Positions 1 to 9,052 of a DNA stretch of 64,000 nucleotides are shown in pieces (within the stretch, counting starts at the first letter, position 1; every line of letters begins with the position of its first letter). The stretch comes from Gammaproteobacteria bacterium (lineage in GTDB: Bacteria; Pseudomonadota; Gammaproteobacteria; Steroidobacterales; Steroidobacteraceae): assembly GCA_016874235.1 (NCBI GenBank), contig VGUJ01000001.1:124001-188000 (forward strand). The letters run 5' to 3'. The notes beneath the pieces were generated by a model. That model was not told the DNA's origin. It saw nothing but the letters and a program-made list of their open reading frames with translations, and did not search any database. Both the position numbers and the translations under genes were made by a program.

Positions 1-98
1 TTCTCGCGGCCAATCTCGTCCCGGCCCTCGCGGGTTAGAATTCGCCATCCCCTGTTATTCAACGTGTCCAGCCCAGGCCGGGCAAAAGGATTTCGACG

Positions 99-1883
99 AT
101 GTACCGTGCACCGCTCAAAGATTTGCAGTTTGTCATCCATGAGTTGCTTGATGAGAGCGCTCTGCAGGGCTGTCCGGCCTTCGCCGACTATTCGCCTGAG
201 GTTGCCGATGCGATTCTCGAAGAGGCCGGCAAGTTCGCTGAGAACGTCCTCGATCCGCTCTACAAGAGCTCTGATCGTGAGGGCGCGCGCTGGACACCTG
301 AAGGTGTCTTGACGCCGAAGGGTTTCAAGGCGGCCTATCAGCAATATGTCGAAGGGGGCTGGGCGGGACTGCGTGCTTCGCAAGAAAGTGGCGGCCAAGG
401 CGCGCCCACGATGATCGGAACGGCCGTCGAAGAAATGTGGGCGGCTTCGAACTTGTCATTCAAGCTGTGCCCGATGCTGACGCAGGGCGCCGTCGAGGCG
501 CTTGAGCATTACGGCACGGATCATCAAAAAAATCTCTTTCTGCCGAAAATGGTGAGTGGGGAGTGGACGGGTACCATGAACCTGACCGAACCTCAGGCGG
601 GTTCGGACCTCGCCGCCATCCGCACGCGCGCCACACCCGAGGGTGATCAATATCGCGTGTTCGGCCAAAAGATTTTCATCACGTACGGCGAACACGATTT
701 AACGCCGAACATCATTCATCTCGTTCTGGCGCGCATCGATGGTGCTCCGCCGGGCGTGAAGGGTATCTCGATGTTCATCGTGCCCAAGGTGCTCGTGAAC
801 GACGATGGATCGCTCGGCGCACGCAACGACGTGCAGTGCATTTCGATCGAGCACAAGCTCGGCATCCACGGCAGCCCAACTTGCGTCATGGCTTACGGTC
901 AAAAAGACGGCGCGATCGGTTATCTCGTCGGCGAGCCCAATCGCGGACTCGAATACATGTTCGTCATGATGAATGCGGCGCGCCTTTCCGTGGGTCTCGA
1001 GGGTTACGCTGTCGCGGAGCGCGCGTTCCAACAGGCCGCCGAGTGGGCTCGCACCCGTGTGCAGGGCAAGCCTCCGGTTGCTCTCCCTCCGGGACCTGCG
1101 CCGATCATTCATCACCCTGACGTCAAGCGCCTGGTGTTGACGATGCGCTCGCAAGTTGAGGCGCTGCGCGCAGTCGCACTCTATGGGGCCTATCAACTCG
1201 ACGTCGGCGGAAAGCATGCAGATGAAGGGATGCGTCGCGCCGCGCAAGCTCGAGGTGATCTGCTCATTCCGGTGATCAAGGGCTGCAGCACCGAGGCGGG
1301 CATCGAGTTGGCATCGCTCGGCGTGCAAGTTCATGGCGGTATGGGCTTCATCGAAGAGACCGGTGCGGCTCAGGCCTATCGAGACGTACGCATCACCACG
1401 ATTTACGAGGGGACGACGGCAATCCAGTCCAATGATTTCATTGGGCGCAAGATTGCACGTGATCGGGGCGCGGCGATGGCGGCGCTTATCGCCGATATGC
1501 GTCGCGAACTCGCGGCGATCAAGGGCGGTGACTCTGCCATCGAAACTGTACGCACTGACGCGCTCGCGGCTGTCGATACGCTCGAGGCAGCGGTTCGCCA
1601 GATTCTCGAGTCGTTTGCCCAAGGGCCCGAGCGTGCTTTGGCCGTTTCAGTACCGATGTTGCGACTTGCGGGTTATGTGCTTGGCGGCTGGTTGCTCGCA
1701 AAGTCGGCGGACGTCGCCGCTCGAAAGTTGGTGGCAGGCGCCGAAGACAAAGATTTCCTTCGTGGCAAGATTACCTCGGCGCGTTTCTATGCCGCGCACG
1801 TGCTGCCGCAGGCGCAGGCTCTGGTCAAAGTGGTGACCGCGGGCGCCTCGAGTGTGCTCGAAGCCGATGCGGCGATCCTCTGA
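99..1883 (+). CDS. Acyl-CoA dehydrogenase, long DmdC/FadE-type
   Basis: A 594-residue FAD-dependent acyl-CoA dehydrogenase that would introduce the 2,3-double bond in an acyl-CoA and pass electrons to ETF. The N-terminal MYRAPLKDLQFVIHELL is typical of the long subfamily that includes 3-methylmercaptopropionyl-CoA dehydrogenase. TEPQAGSD (163-170) is the flavin/substrate-binding signature, and IYEGTTAIQ holds the expected catalytic Glu437. A helical extension of about 120 residues follows the core, as usual in this subfamily. The start has AAAGGA about 9 nt upstream. Substrate chain length cannot be read from the sequence. A 28-codon Tat leader ORF follows 13 nt after the stop. The family is secure; a DmdC role rather than general beta-oxidation is not shown. 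Confidence 0.93.
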   Translation: MYRAPLKDLQFVIHELLDESALQGCPAFADYSPEVADAILEEAGKFAENVLDPLYKSSDREGARWTPEGVLTPKGFKAAYQQYVEGGWAGLRASQESGGQGAPTMIGTAVEEMWAASNLSFKLCPMLTQGAVEALEHYGTDHQKNLFLPKMVSGEWTGTMNLTEPQAGSDLAAIRTRATPEGDQYRVFGQKIFITYGEHDLTPNIIHLVLARIDGAPPGVKGISMFIVPKVLVNDDGSLGARNDVQCISIEHKLGIHGSPTCVMAYGQKDGAIGYLVGEPNRGLEYMFVMMNAARLSVGLEGYAVAERAFQQAAEWARTRVQGKPPVALPPGPAPIIHHPDVKRLVLTMRSQVEALRAVALYGAYQLDVGGKHADEGMRRAAQARGDLLIPVIKGCSTEAGIELASLGVQVHGGMGFIEETGAAQAYRDVRITTIYEGTTAIQSNDFIGRKIARDRGAAMAALIADMRRELAAIKGGDSAIETVRTDALAAVDTLEAAVRQILESFAQGPERALAVSVPMLRLAGYVLGGWLLAKSADVAARKLVAGAEDKDFLRGKITSARFYAAHVLPQAQALVKVVTAGASSVLEADAAIL

Positions 1884-1896
1884 CCGAGGGTGCGTC

Positions 1897-1983
1897 GTGA
1901 ATACCGAGCTTGACTGGATATCCCGGCGCGAGTTTCTCGTCGGATCGGTTACAGCATTGGGTGTGGCGAGTGGAGCGTCTTAA
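1897..1983 (+). pseudogene. Tat signal-peptide remnant (28 codons)
   Basis: A GTG-started ORF preceded by GAGGG at good spacing encodes a peptide with SRREFLVGS followed by a small hydrophobic stretch, then TAA. This has the layout of a twin-arginine export leader (S-R-R-x-F-L) with no mature protein behind it. No convincing protein-like frame continues between 1984 and 2125. It probably is the 5' end of a deleted Tat-exported protein, or a very short translated leader in the same transcript as the upstream dehydrogenase. The match to the Tat motif is direct; the pseudogene reading is inference. Confidence 0.45.
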
Positions 1984-2125
1984 TCGTCAACCGCGCATTC
2001 GATCACGGGAAAATCTTTGCGCGGCTCAAAGATATGTCGCTTCCCTAACGGGCGGGCGACACCGACTGTCCGACTTGCGACAGCGTCAGATGATCGTCGA
2101 GGCCGTCGCGTAAGATCTCGAGGAA

Positions 2126-2425
2126 TCAACCCAAAACGACGAAATCGGCTGATCGGCGCTCGATGGCGCGGGCTTTGACCTCGGGCACTACCGCCAAGTG
2201 CAGCGGGTGGCTCTGGTAAGCCTCGAGAGCTGCCCGGTCGACGAATTCGCTGTAGAGCACGACGTCCGAGGCGTTGGCATCCTCGATGAAATTGACCCCG
2301 ACCTCGATCTTGAGCAATCCGGGAATCTTGCCGGCAAGACTCTCGAGCAATGACTTGATCAACTCGGCATCTGTCGTTTTGGAGGCGCCTTCGCGAAGAC
2401 GCCACATGACGATGTGCTTGACCAT
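2126..2425 (-). CDS. Dabb (stress-responsive alpha/beta-barrel) protein
   Basis: A 99-residue protein starting MVKHIVMWRLREGAS, the usual opening of Dabb-domain proteins, which form dimeric ferredoxin-like alpha+beta barrels. The length fits a single Dabb domain with nothing added. It starts 2 nt after the photolyase stop codon, so it is almost certainly cotranscribed with the photolyase and oxyR. No catalytic residues can be assigned. Members are mostly uncharacterised and some bind small hydrophobic ligands. The operon context suggests a stress role, but the sequence does not prove one. Confidence 0.85.
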   Translation of the reverse strand: MVKHIVMWRLREGASKTTDAELIKSLLESLAGKIPGLLKIEVGVNFIEDANASDVVLYSEFVDRAALEAYQSHPLHLAVVPEVKARAIERRSADFVVLG

Positions 2426-2427
2426 AT

Positions 2428-3771
2428 CTACTTCCGCAAGGTTTTGAACGCTGCGAGGGCAGCCTCGCGCGAGGCTTTGAGATCGACGATCGGAGTAGGG
2501 TAGGATTTTGCGCCTTCACCAGAGAGCTCTGGAATCCAGCGTTTGATGTATTCGCTCTGCGGATCGAATTTTTCGGCCTGGCTTTCAGGATTGAAGACTC
2601 TGAAGTAGGGCGCTGCATCGGCGCCGCAACCCGCAGCCCATTGCCAGCCGAGCGTGTTACTTGCGAGGTCGGCATCTACGAGCGTGTCCCAGAACCAACG
2701 CGCGCCATGCAGCCAATGCATGCGCAGGTTCTTCACCAGAAACGACGCCACGACCATGCGCACGCGGTTGTGCATCCAGCCGGTTTCCCAGAGCTCACGC
2801 ATCCCTGCATCGACGAGCGGAATCCCTGTTTTTCCACGTTGCCACGCCGCGAGCTCCCGAGTGTTCTCTCTCCACGGAAAGCGAATGAAATCGGAACGCA
2901 ACGGCTCGTTCGTCGTTCGGGGGAAGTGATAGAGCAAATGGTGAGCGAACTCCCGCCAGCCGATCTCCGCCATGAATTGACTGCTTCGCCACTTGGGTGC
3001 GGCATGCCAAACCTGTCTGGGTGAGAGCTCGCCGAAATGAAGATGCGGTGAGAGTCTCGAAGTTCCTGACTGCGCTGGCAAATTGCGGGCTTCACCGTAA
3101 TGTTTGACGGGGCCCTCAAGGAACGTCTCGAGGTGTTCTTTGGCGCCACGCTCGCCAGGATGCCAAGTCCTCGCCATTCCCTCGTGCCAGGGAATCTCCG
3201 GCATCAAGTCGAGCGACTCCAGTTTCACGCCGGAGGGCCACTTGGCCGGCGCCGAGATTTTTTTGGGTGCGGGCAGAGGCGCGGGCGGCTCGATACTCGC
3301 GGAGACTTTGCGCCAGAACGGGGTGAATACCTGAAAGGGCTTCCCGCTCAGGTTCTGAACGTCCCAAGGTTCGATCAGTAGCGCCGCATTGAAACTGCGT
3401 ACCTCGATGTTTTCGGTGCGTAACGTTTCTTTGATTCGCCGGTCGCGCTCGATGACCAGAGGCTCATAACGCCGGCTCCAATACACCGCGTCCGCGCCCG
3501 TCTCGCGAATCAGTTTCTTGATCGCGGCCAGCGAGTCGTCAGCCTGCCGAATCAAAAGCTTCGAGCCCGCTTTTTCGAGATCTTTGGCGAGCGAGGTCAA
3601 GGATCGATGCAGCCACCACCTCGAGGCGCCGCCTGGCGCCCACTCGCCTTCCTCTTCAGGGCACCAAAGAAAAACCGGGATGACGGGCTTGTCGCGGGTG
3701 AGCGCTGCGCGTAAGGCCGGGTGATCGGCGAGGCGAAGATCGTGTCTGAACCAGAGTAGGGTGGCACTCAT
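2428..3771 (-). CDS. phrB: Deoxyribodipyrimidine photolyase (class I CPD)
   Basis: A flavin- and light-dependent enzyme that splits cyclobutane pyrimidine dimers. The N-terminal photolyase domain opens LLWFRHDLRLADHPAL; the C-terminal FAD domain carries TSRLSPHLHFGELSPRQ, WREFAHHLLYHFP and the signature NRVRMVVASFLVKNL followed by ASNTLGWQW. This is a full-length class I enzyme of about 447 residues. I chose the Met of MSATLLWFRHD at 3771, because a start five codons upstream (3786) would overlap the oxyR stop and adds MPSNS, which the family lacks. It is the middle gene of oxyR-phr-Dabb, with 2 nt to the Dabb start. The stop is TAG, which shows that TAG terminates translation in this genome. 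Confidence 0.95.
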   Translation of the reverse strand: MSATLLWFRHDLRLADHPALRAALTRDKPVIPVFLWCPEEEGEWAPGGASRWWLHRSLTSLAKDLEKAGSKLLIRQADDSLAAIKKLIRETGADAVYWSRRYEPLVIERDRRIKETLRTENIEVRSFNAALLIEPWDVQNLSGKPFQVFTPFWRKVSASIEPPAPLPAPKKISAPAKWPSGVKLESLDLMPEIPWHEGMARTWHPGERGAKEHLETFLEGPVKHYGEARNLPAQSGTSRLSPHLHFGELSPRQVWHAAPKWRSSQFMAEIGWREFAHHLLYHFPRTTNEPLRSDFIRFPWRENTRELAAWQRGKTGIPLVDAGMRELWETGWMHNRVRMVVASFLVKNLRMHWLHGARWFWDTLVDADLASNTLGWQWAAGCGADAAPYFRVFNPESQAEKFDPQSEYIKRWIPELSGEGAKSYPTPIVDLKASREAALAAFKTLRK

Positions 3772-3775
3772 AGAA

Positions 3776-4672
3776 TTACTCGGCATGGTTGGCGATCACG
3801 CGTGCGACGGCATCGATGGCGACGGTTCTCGGGGAACTCTTTCGCCAAATCGCGCCGATACTACGAGTGGGAACGGGTTTGACGAAGGGCTTAAACACCA
3901 GGCCTTTTGGTGTGGCATGACTGCCGCGAGTTGCGAATTCCGGCATGAGCGTGAGACCTGCTCCTGAGGCGACCATCTGTCTGAGCGTTTCGATACTGGT
4001 GGCGCGGAAGTCCTGTTTCTCGTGCACATCGATTCGGTTACAGACGTCGAGCGCTTGATCACGCAGGCAATGACCATCCTCGAGCAGCAGTAGCGTTGCG
4101 CCTTTGAGATCACCCACCTTGAGCTGCTTTCGTACGGCGAGTGGATGATCAGCCGGAGCCGCGACGACGAAGGGCTCGTCGTACAGCCGTCGCGAGGCGA
4201 GACCGTCGAGATCCACTGGTAGCGCCAATACTCCCATGTCGATCTCACCCGCTTTCAAGCGCTCGAGCATCGTCGCCGTTTGATACTCGTAGAGCATGAG
4301 CCCAAGGTGAGGCAGCGTTTTACGCAGTCGTGGAGCGACGACGGGCAGCAGATAAGGACCGATGGTCGGCAAGAAAGCGACCTTTAGGCGACCTGCAAGC
4401 GGCTCACGATGGGCTTGGGCGATGGCGACTACTTCGTCGCTCGCTTCGACGATACGTCGGGCTCGGGCCACGATCTCTGCACCGGCGGGCGTCAGGAGCG
4501 CCTTGCGCGGTTGACGCTCGACGAGAGGGACACCTAGATAATCCTCGAGTTTCTTGAGTTGGGCCGACAAGGTGGGCTGACTGACGAAACAACGTTCCGC
4601 GGCTTGGCCGAAATGTCGGGTGTCGGCGATCGCGACGAGATAACGCAAATCCTTCAGTTTGATGTCAGCCAT
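3776..4672 (-). CDS. oxyR: LysR-type peroxide sensor OxyR
   Basis: A 298-residue LysR-family regulator. The N-terminal winged helix-turn-helix is intact (HFGQAAERCFVSQPTLSAQ, 20-38). The diagnostic OxyR segment GHCLRDQALDVC is present: Cys202 and Cys211 have the same nine-residue spacing as E. coli Cys199/Cys208, which form the peroxide-induced disulfide. It is divergent from ahpC-ahpD, the classic OxyR target, across 127 nt that include a partial OxyR-like site. It also leads a tight leftward operon with photolyase and a Dabb protein. It is expected to act in the cytoplasm as a tetramer that activates peroxide-defence genes and represses itself. Confidence 0.95.
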   Translation of the reverse strand: MADIKLKDLRYLVAIADTRHFGQAAERCFVSQPTLSAQLKKLEDYLGVPLVERQPRKALLTPAGAEIVARARRIVEASDEVVAIAQAHREPLAGRLKVAFLPTIGPYLLPVVAPRLRKTLPHLGLMLYEYQTATMLERLKAGEIDMGVLALPVDLDGLASRRLYDEPFVVAAPADHPLAVRKQLKVGDLKGATLLLLEDGHCLRDQALDVCNRIDVHEKQDFRATSIETLRQMVASGAGLTLMPEFATRGSHATPKGLVFKPFVKPVPTRSIGAIWRKSSPRTVAIDAVARVIANHAE

Positions 4673-4696
4673 GGGGCGGGTCCCTCGCCGGAATTC

Positions 4697-4713
4697 GATA
4701 AATAGCGTCTATC
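4697..4713. promoter_or_regulatory. Candidate OxyR operator between oxyR and ahpC
   Basis: The 17-mer begins GATA and ends CTATC, the outer arms of the E. coli OxyR core (GATA-N8-CTATC spacing). The interior matches less well. A perfect 10-bp palindrome CAATCGATTG lies downstream at 4727-4736 and could be part of the four-element OxyR footprint. The position between divergent oxyR and ahpC is right. It was found by eye, not with a scored matrix. Confidence 0.4.
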
Positions 4714-4799
4714 GAAATCATCACATCAATCGATTGGATTGTCGAGCCGAGGGTCGCCAAGATGCGCGACCGGTTCGAATCTAACGCAAGGAGCATCTC

Positions 4800-5339
4800 A
4801 TGATCGGCATCGGACAGCAGTTTCCCAAGTTCGCCCTGACCGGCGTCGTCACCAACGACATCAAGACGGCTTTCCAGCCGTTCACCAACGCCTCGGCCGC
4901 CGGCAAGTGGCAGATCGTTTTCTTTTGGCCGAAGGACTTCACCTTCGTGTGCCCGACCGAGATCGCCGCCTTCGGCAAGCTGAACAAAGAATTCACGGCG
5001 CGTGACGCGCAGGTCTACGGCGTCAGCACCGACAGCGAGTTCGTACACCTCGCCTGGCGCAGTAGCAAGTCGGAACTGAAGGATCTGCCGTTCCCGATGC
5101 TCGCCGATATCAAGCGCGAACTGACGAGCGCTCTCGGCATCATCGACGCAGAAGCCGGTGTCGCTCAGCGCGCGACCTATATCGTCGATCCGCAGGGTGT
5201 GATCCGCTTCGTCTACATCACCGACCTGAACGTTGGCCGTTCGCCAGACGAAGTGCTGCGTGTTCTCGATGCGCTGCAGACGGACGAGCTTTGCCCCTGC
5301 AATTGGCAGAAGGGCGAAGACACCCTCAAGGCGGCCTGA
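4800..5339 (+). CDS. ahpC: AhpC-type peroxiredoxin
   Basis: A 179-residue thiol peroxidase that reduces hydrogen peroxide, organic peroxides and probably peroxynitrite. DFTFVCPTE holds the peroxidatic Cys51. The C-terminal ELCPCNWQKG carries Cys165 and Cys167. This three-cysteine arrangement resembles mycobacterial AhpC (Cys61, 174, 176), which is reduced by AhpD rather than AhpF. The next gene is ahpD, 2 nt after the stop, which supports that pairing. AAGGAG lies 7 nt before the ATG. It is probably activated by the divergent OxyR under peroxide stress. Cytoplasmic. Confidence 0.96.
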   Translation: MIGIGQQFPKFALTGVVTNDIKTAFQPFTNASAAGKWQIVFFWPKDFTFVCPTEIAAFGKLNKEFTARDAQVYGVSTDSEFVHLAWRSSKSELKDLPFPMLADIKRELTSALGIIDAEAGVAQRATYIVDPQGVIRFVYITDLNVGRSPDEVLRVLDALQTDELCPCNWQKGEDTLKAA

Positions 5340-5341
5340 TC

Positions 5342-5902
5342 ATGACCGCCCTCGAGCAACTTCGGGACTCGATTCCCGATTACGCCCGCGACCTCAAGCT
5401 GAATCTCGGCTCGGTGCTCACCGTTCAAGGCGCACCAGGGCTCACCGCGAAGCAGATTTGGGGTACGGCGCTCGCCACAGCGATCGCCTCGCGCCATCTG
5501 CCTCTCGTTCGGGCGATCGAGACGGCGGCGCGCGCGGAGCTCGATGAGGCGGGCATCAGCGGTGCGAAAGCCGCTGCTGCGATCATGGGCATGAACAACG
5601 TGTACTACCGCTTCCTGCACCTCGTCGGCGATGTGGAGTATCAGTCCATGCCGGCACGACTGCGGATGAACGTGATGGCAAACCCCGGGATCGACAAGCT
5701 CGACTTCGAGTTGTACTCGCTCGCGGTGTCTGCGGTGAACGGTTGCGGCCTCTGCATCGAGTCACACGAAAAGTTGCTGCGCAAGCACGACATCGGGCGC
5801 GACTCGATTCAGAGCACCGTCCGAATTGCTGCGGTGATTCACGCCGTGGCGTGTGTCCTCGAGCAAGGCTTCGCAGAACAGGCGGCGGAACTCGCTGCCT
5901 AA
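5342..5902 (+). CDS. ahpD: AhpD alkylhydroperoxidase, reductant of AhpC
   Basis: A 186-residue all-helical CMD-family protein. VNGCGLCIESHEKLL contains the CxxC pair Cys135/Cys138 and His142, the same spacing as the M. tuberculosis AhpD active site (Cys130, Cys133, His137). In characterised systems AhpD passes electrons from a lipoyl protein to AhpC. The start used is the ATG two bases after the ahpC stop; an in-frame ATG inside ahpC (5291) would add 17 residues that belong to no known domain. A GC-rich hairpin follows the stop. It forms a two-gene peroxide-defence operon with ahpC. Confidence 0.95.
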   Translation: MTALEQLRDSIPDYARDLKLNLGSVLTVQGAPGLTAKQIWGTALATAIASRHLPLVRAIETAARAELDEAGISGAKAAAAIMGMNNVYYRFLHLVGDVEYQSMPARLRMNVMANPGIDKLDFELYSLAVSAVNGCGLCIESHEKLLRKHDIGRDSIQSTVRIAAVIHAVACVLEQGFAEQAAELAA

Positions 5903-5907
5903 TGGGT

Positions 5908-5934
5908 CGCCGCGTGGAAGCGCGGCGCTCCTTT
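5908..5934 (+). terminator. Hairpin after ahpCD
   Basis: CGCCGCG and CGCGGCG form a perfect 7-bp stem around a 6-nt loop, followed by a short T-rich run. It lies between the ahpD stop and the converging end of the RND pump gene. The T-run is short, so its strength is uncertain. Confidence 0.45.
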
Positions 5935-8900
5935 ACACCCCGGAGTCTTGCGGAGAGTTACCCATCAATCGATCGACGAGGCGAGTGGTGTGACTACTCG
6001 ATCGGGTGTGCCGCGCGACGAGTGAGTACACCGCGGGAACGACGAGCAGGGTCAGGAATACCGATACCAAGGTGCCATAGAACACGACTACTCCGATGGG
6101 CTCGCGCTGCTCGGCGCCCGCACCGGATGCGAGCAGGAATGGAATGGCACCAAAGGCCGTGCAAAGACTGGTCATCAACACCGGTCGTAGACGTACGGCT
6201 GCGGCTTGTACGACGGCTTCCTTGAACTCGATTCCGCGTTCGCGGAGTTGGTTAGCGAACTCGACGATCAATACGCCATTCTTCGCTGCGATGCCGATGA
6301 GCATGATCACGGCGATCTGACTGAAGATGTTCACGCTCATGCCGTGCAGTTGCAGTCCGAACACGGCACCGAGCAGCGCGAGCGGAACGGTCACCATGAT
6401 GATCGCAGGATGCACGAAGCTCTCGAACTGTGCCGCCAGCACCAGGAAGACGATGATGACCGCGAACAGCAACGTGATCCAAAGCTGGCCGCCGCTCCGT
6501 ACATAATCGCCGGAGTCGCCGTCCCACATGAGTGTGGCGCTGGGGGGCAGTTCTCGAGCGACGGTCTGCTCGAACCACTCGATGGCCTCGCCCATGGTGT
6601 AGTCATCGGCGAGTCCTGCGCCGATCTCTACCGCACGGAGTCGATTGAATCGACTGAGCTCAGTGGCCCCTGCCGTCTCCGTGAGACGTACCACGCTCGA
6701 GAGGGGAATGAGCTCCCCCGATCGATCGGAGCGGACCATCAGGTTGGTCAGGTCCGTCGTCGTGGCACGCTCATCGGCGCGACCTTGTAGGACGACGTTG
6801 TACTCACGACCGCGATCGATGAACGTCGTCACGATACGTGACCCGAGCATGGTCTCGAGCGTCCGACCGACTGTTTGCAGCGATACGCCAAGATCTGCCG
6901 CTCGATCGCGATCGATCGCGACACGGATCTGCGGTTTACGGGGCTGGTAACTACTATCCACACCGGTCAGGCCGGGGTTTTGTTCGGCGAGCTGGACGAG
7001 TTTGTCGGACCACTCCGCGAGCGTCTCGTAATCGGGGCCCCCGAGAACCGCCTGAACGGGCTTGCCCCAGCCACCACGCATATTTCCACCGGCCATGGTG
7101 TTAACGCGGACGCCTGGAAGGTCGCCAAGCTTGCGTTGCAGTGACGTGGCGATCTCTTGCGCAGAGCGATCGCGCCCACTCCAATCATTGAGTACGAGAA
7201 TAAGTCGAGCAGAGTTCACCCCTCCTGCGCCATCGAACCCGGCGGGAACGCGCAGCGTCACGCGACGAACATCTCCCGTGTCGACTTCGCTCTGGGCGAT
7301 CGCTTCGAGTCGACGGCCATATTCTTCGGTGTATTCGAAACTGGCACCTTCAGGCGCCTGTAGCATGACAAATACTCGACCAACATCTGCTGACGGCATG
7401 AACTCGGAAGGCAGAGCTCGGAAACTGAGGGCGCCGAGAAAGCCGAGCCCGAGAACGGAACCGACGATCAGCCATGGGCGGCGCATGAGTTGCCGTAAGC
7501 GACGCTCGTATTGATCGGAGAGCGTCTTGAAAAAACCTTCGATGAGTATCGCAAACCGACCGTGCTTCGTTTCCTGTTCGGGCGGCAAACGTGAGGCCAT
7601 CATCGGCGTCAAGGTCAGCGCAACGACGGCAGAGAACAAGATCGAGGCGGCTACCGTCAGGCCAAACTCGCGGAACAGCCGACCGTTATCGCCCGGCAAG
7701 AAAGAGAGCGGTACGAATACTGCAACGAGCGTCAGGGTTGTCGCGATGACTGCGAAGCCGATTTCGCTGCTGCCGCGGATTGCCGCGACGATCGGAGGTT
7801 CATTCAGTTCGGCACGTCGATGAATGTTTTCGAGGACCACGATCGAGTCGTCGACGACAAGTCCGATCGCGAGCACCACGCCTAACAGTGTGATGACGTT
7901 GAGTGAGTAGCCAAGCGCATAGACAAAGATGAATGCAGCAATCACCGACACCGGGATGGTGACCGCCGGAATGATCGTGGTGCGAAGCGTTCCGAGAAAT
8001 CCGTAGATGACGACAAGCACTGAGATGAACGCGAAGAGCACTGCAATCAGCACTTCGCGCAGTGCAGCCTGAATGGCTACACCGTTATCGACGTTGACGA
8101 CCAGGGAGGATCTTTTCGGCAGACTCTTTTGCAGGCGTTCAACTTCTGCACGGACTCCTTGGACGACCTCAAGAACGTTGGCTTTAGAGTTCGCTTCGAT
8201 GCCGATACCAACCCCGGCACGGCCATTCGTACGCAGCAGCGTGCGATCGCTCTCGGCAGCGATTCGGACGTCTGCCACTTCGCCGAGGCGTACGAGATGT
8301 CCGTCGGAGTTACGACCGATGACGAGATTTCGGAAATCTTCCTCGGTATCGAGCCCGACCTCGGTCCGCAGCGAGAATTCCCGCTGTTGTGATTCGATGC
8401 GTCCAGCGGGTAGCTGCACATTCTCACGACGTAGCGCCGTTTCGATATCGCCAACGGTCAGCGCCCGGGCTGCGAGAGCCTGACGATCGATCCAGATGCG
8501 CATGGCCGCACGCCGTGCGCCAGACAGCGCCGCACGCGAAACTCCGGGCACCGTCGAAAGACGATCGACGATATACCGCTCGGCGTAGTCCGTCACTTCA
8601 AGCGGAGTCATTGCCTCCGAGTTGAAGCTGAGGAACATCACCGATTCGGCATTGGCATCCGCTTTGACGACCTGAGGCGGATCGGCTTCCGGGGGAAGTT
8701 GCGTGAGCACGCGCGAGATTCGATCACGGACGTCGTTAGCGGCATCGTCGATGTCGCGTGCAACATCGAACTCGACTCGAATGCTTGATCGTTCGTCGGA
8801 GCTATCCGACTCGAGTTTGAGGATTCCCTCGACCCCCGCGATTCGATCCTCGATGACTTGGGTGACTTTGTTCTCGACCACGTTGGCCGATGCACCGCGG

Positions 8901-9052
8901 TAGATGGTGGTGATCGACACGACCGGACGATTGATGTCCGGGTACTCGCGCAGGGTCAATCGCTCGAGCGCGACGAGACCGAAGATCACCAGCATCAAGC
9001 TGAGGACGGTCGCGAAGACCGGTCGGCGGACGCAGAATTCCGAGAGCTTCAT
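5933..9052 (-). CDS. RND multidrug efflux pump, inner-membrane permease
   Basis: A 1039-residue AcrB/MdtB/MexF-like HAE1 transporter. The start MKLSEFCVRRPVFATVLSL is typical. Two halves each carry a periplasmic loop after the first membrane segment, and segment 4 holds the proton-relay pair in GLVVDDSIVVLENI. The second half repeats the fold (LLFAVIIVFLVLAAQFESF, then IGIAAKNGVLIVEFANQL). It would export hydrophobic compounds from the periplasm or inner leaflet using proton motive force. The ATG overlaps the adaptor stop by 4 nt, so the two are translationally coupled. No outer-membrane factor gene lies in the operon, so a TolC-like channel must come from elsewhere. Substrate unknown. Confidence 0.95.
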   Translation of the reverse strand: MKLSEFCVRRPVFATVLSLMLVIFGLVALERLTLREYPDINRPVVSITTIYRGASANVVENKVTQVIEDRIAGVEGILKLESDSSDERSSIRVEFDVARDIDDAANDVRDRISRVLTQLPPEADPPQVVKADANAESVMFLSFNSEAMTPLEVTDYAERYIVDRLSTVPGVSRAALSGARRAAMRIWIDRQALAARALTVGDIETALRRENVQLPAGRIESQQREFSLRTEVGLDTEEDFRNLVIGRNSDGHLVRLGEVADVRIAAESDRTLLRTNGRAGVGIGIEANSKANVLEVVQGVRAEVERLQKSLPKRSSLVVNVDNGVAIQAALREVLIAVLFAFISVLVVIYGFLGTLRTTIIPAVTIPVSVIAAFIFVYALGYSLNVITLLGVVLAIGLVVDDSIVVLENIHRRAELNEPPIVAAIRGSSEIGFAVIATTLTLVAVFVPLSFLPGDNGRLFREFGLTVAASILFSAVVALTLTPMMASRLPPEQETKHGRFAILIEGFFKTLSDQYERRLRQLMRRPWLIVGSVLGLGFLGALSFRALPSEFMPSADVGRVFVMLQAPEGASFEYTEEYGRRLEAIAQSEVDTGDVRRVTLRVPAGFDGAGGVNSARLILVLNDWSGRDRSAQEIATSLQRKLGDLPGVRVNTMAGGNMRGGWGKPVQAVLGGPDYETLAEWSDKLVQLAEQNPGLTGVDSSYQPRKPQIRVAIDRDRAADLGVSLQTVGRTLETMLGSRIVTTFIDRGREYNVVLQGRADERATTTDLTNLMVRSDRSGELIPLSSVVRLTETAGATELSRFNRLRAVEIGAGLADDYTMGEAIEWFEQTVARELPPSATLMWDGDSGDYVRSGGQLWITLLFAVIIVFLVLAAQFESFVHPAIIMVTVPLALLGAVFGLQLHGMSVNIFSQIAVIMLIGIAAKNGVLIVEFANQLRERGIEFKEAVVQAAAVRLRPVLMTSLCTAFGAIPFLLASGAGAEQREPIGVVVFYGTLVSVFLTLLVVPAVYSLVARHTRSSSHTTRLVDRLMGNSPQDSGV

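Noticed and set aside
699-1622. A 307-codon - strand frame
   Set aside because: Fully antisense to the acyl-CoA dehydrogenase, Arg/His-rich and without domain signals.
2428-2430. Genome-wide recoding of TAG as an amino acid
   Set aside because: The photolyase and M20 genes end in TAG directly before or close to other genes, so TAG works as a stop here.
1980-2675. A 231-codon - strand frame across the Dabb and photolyase genes
   Set aside because: Out of frame with two clear genes and low in protein-like features.
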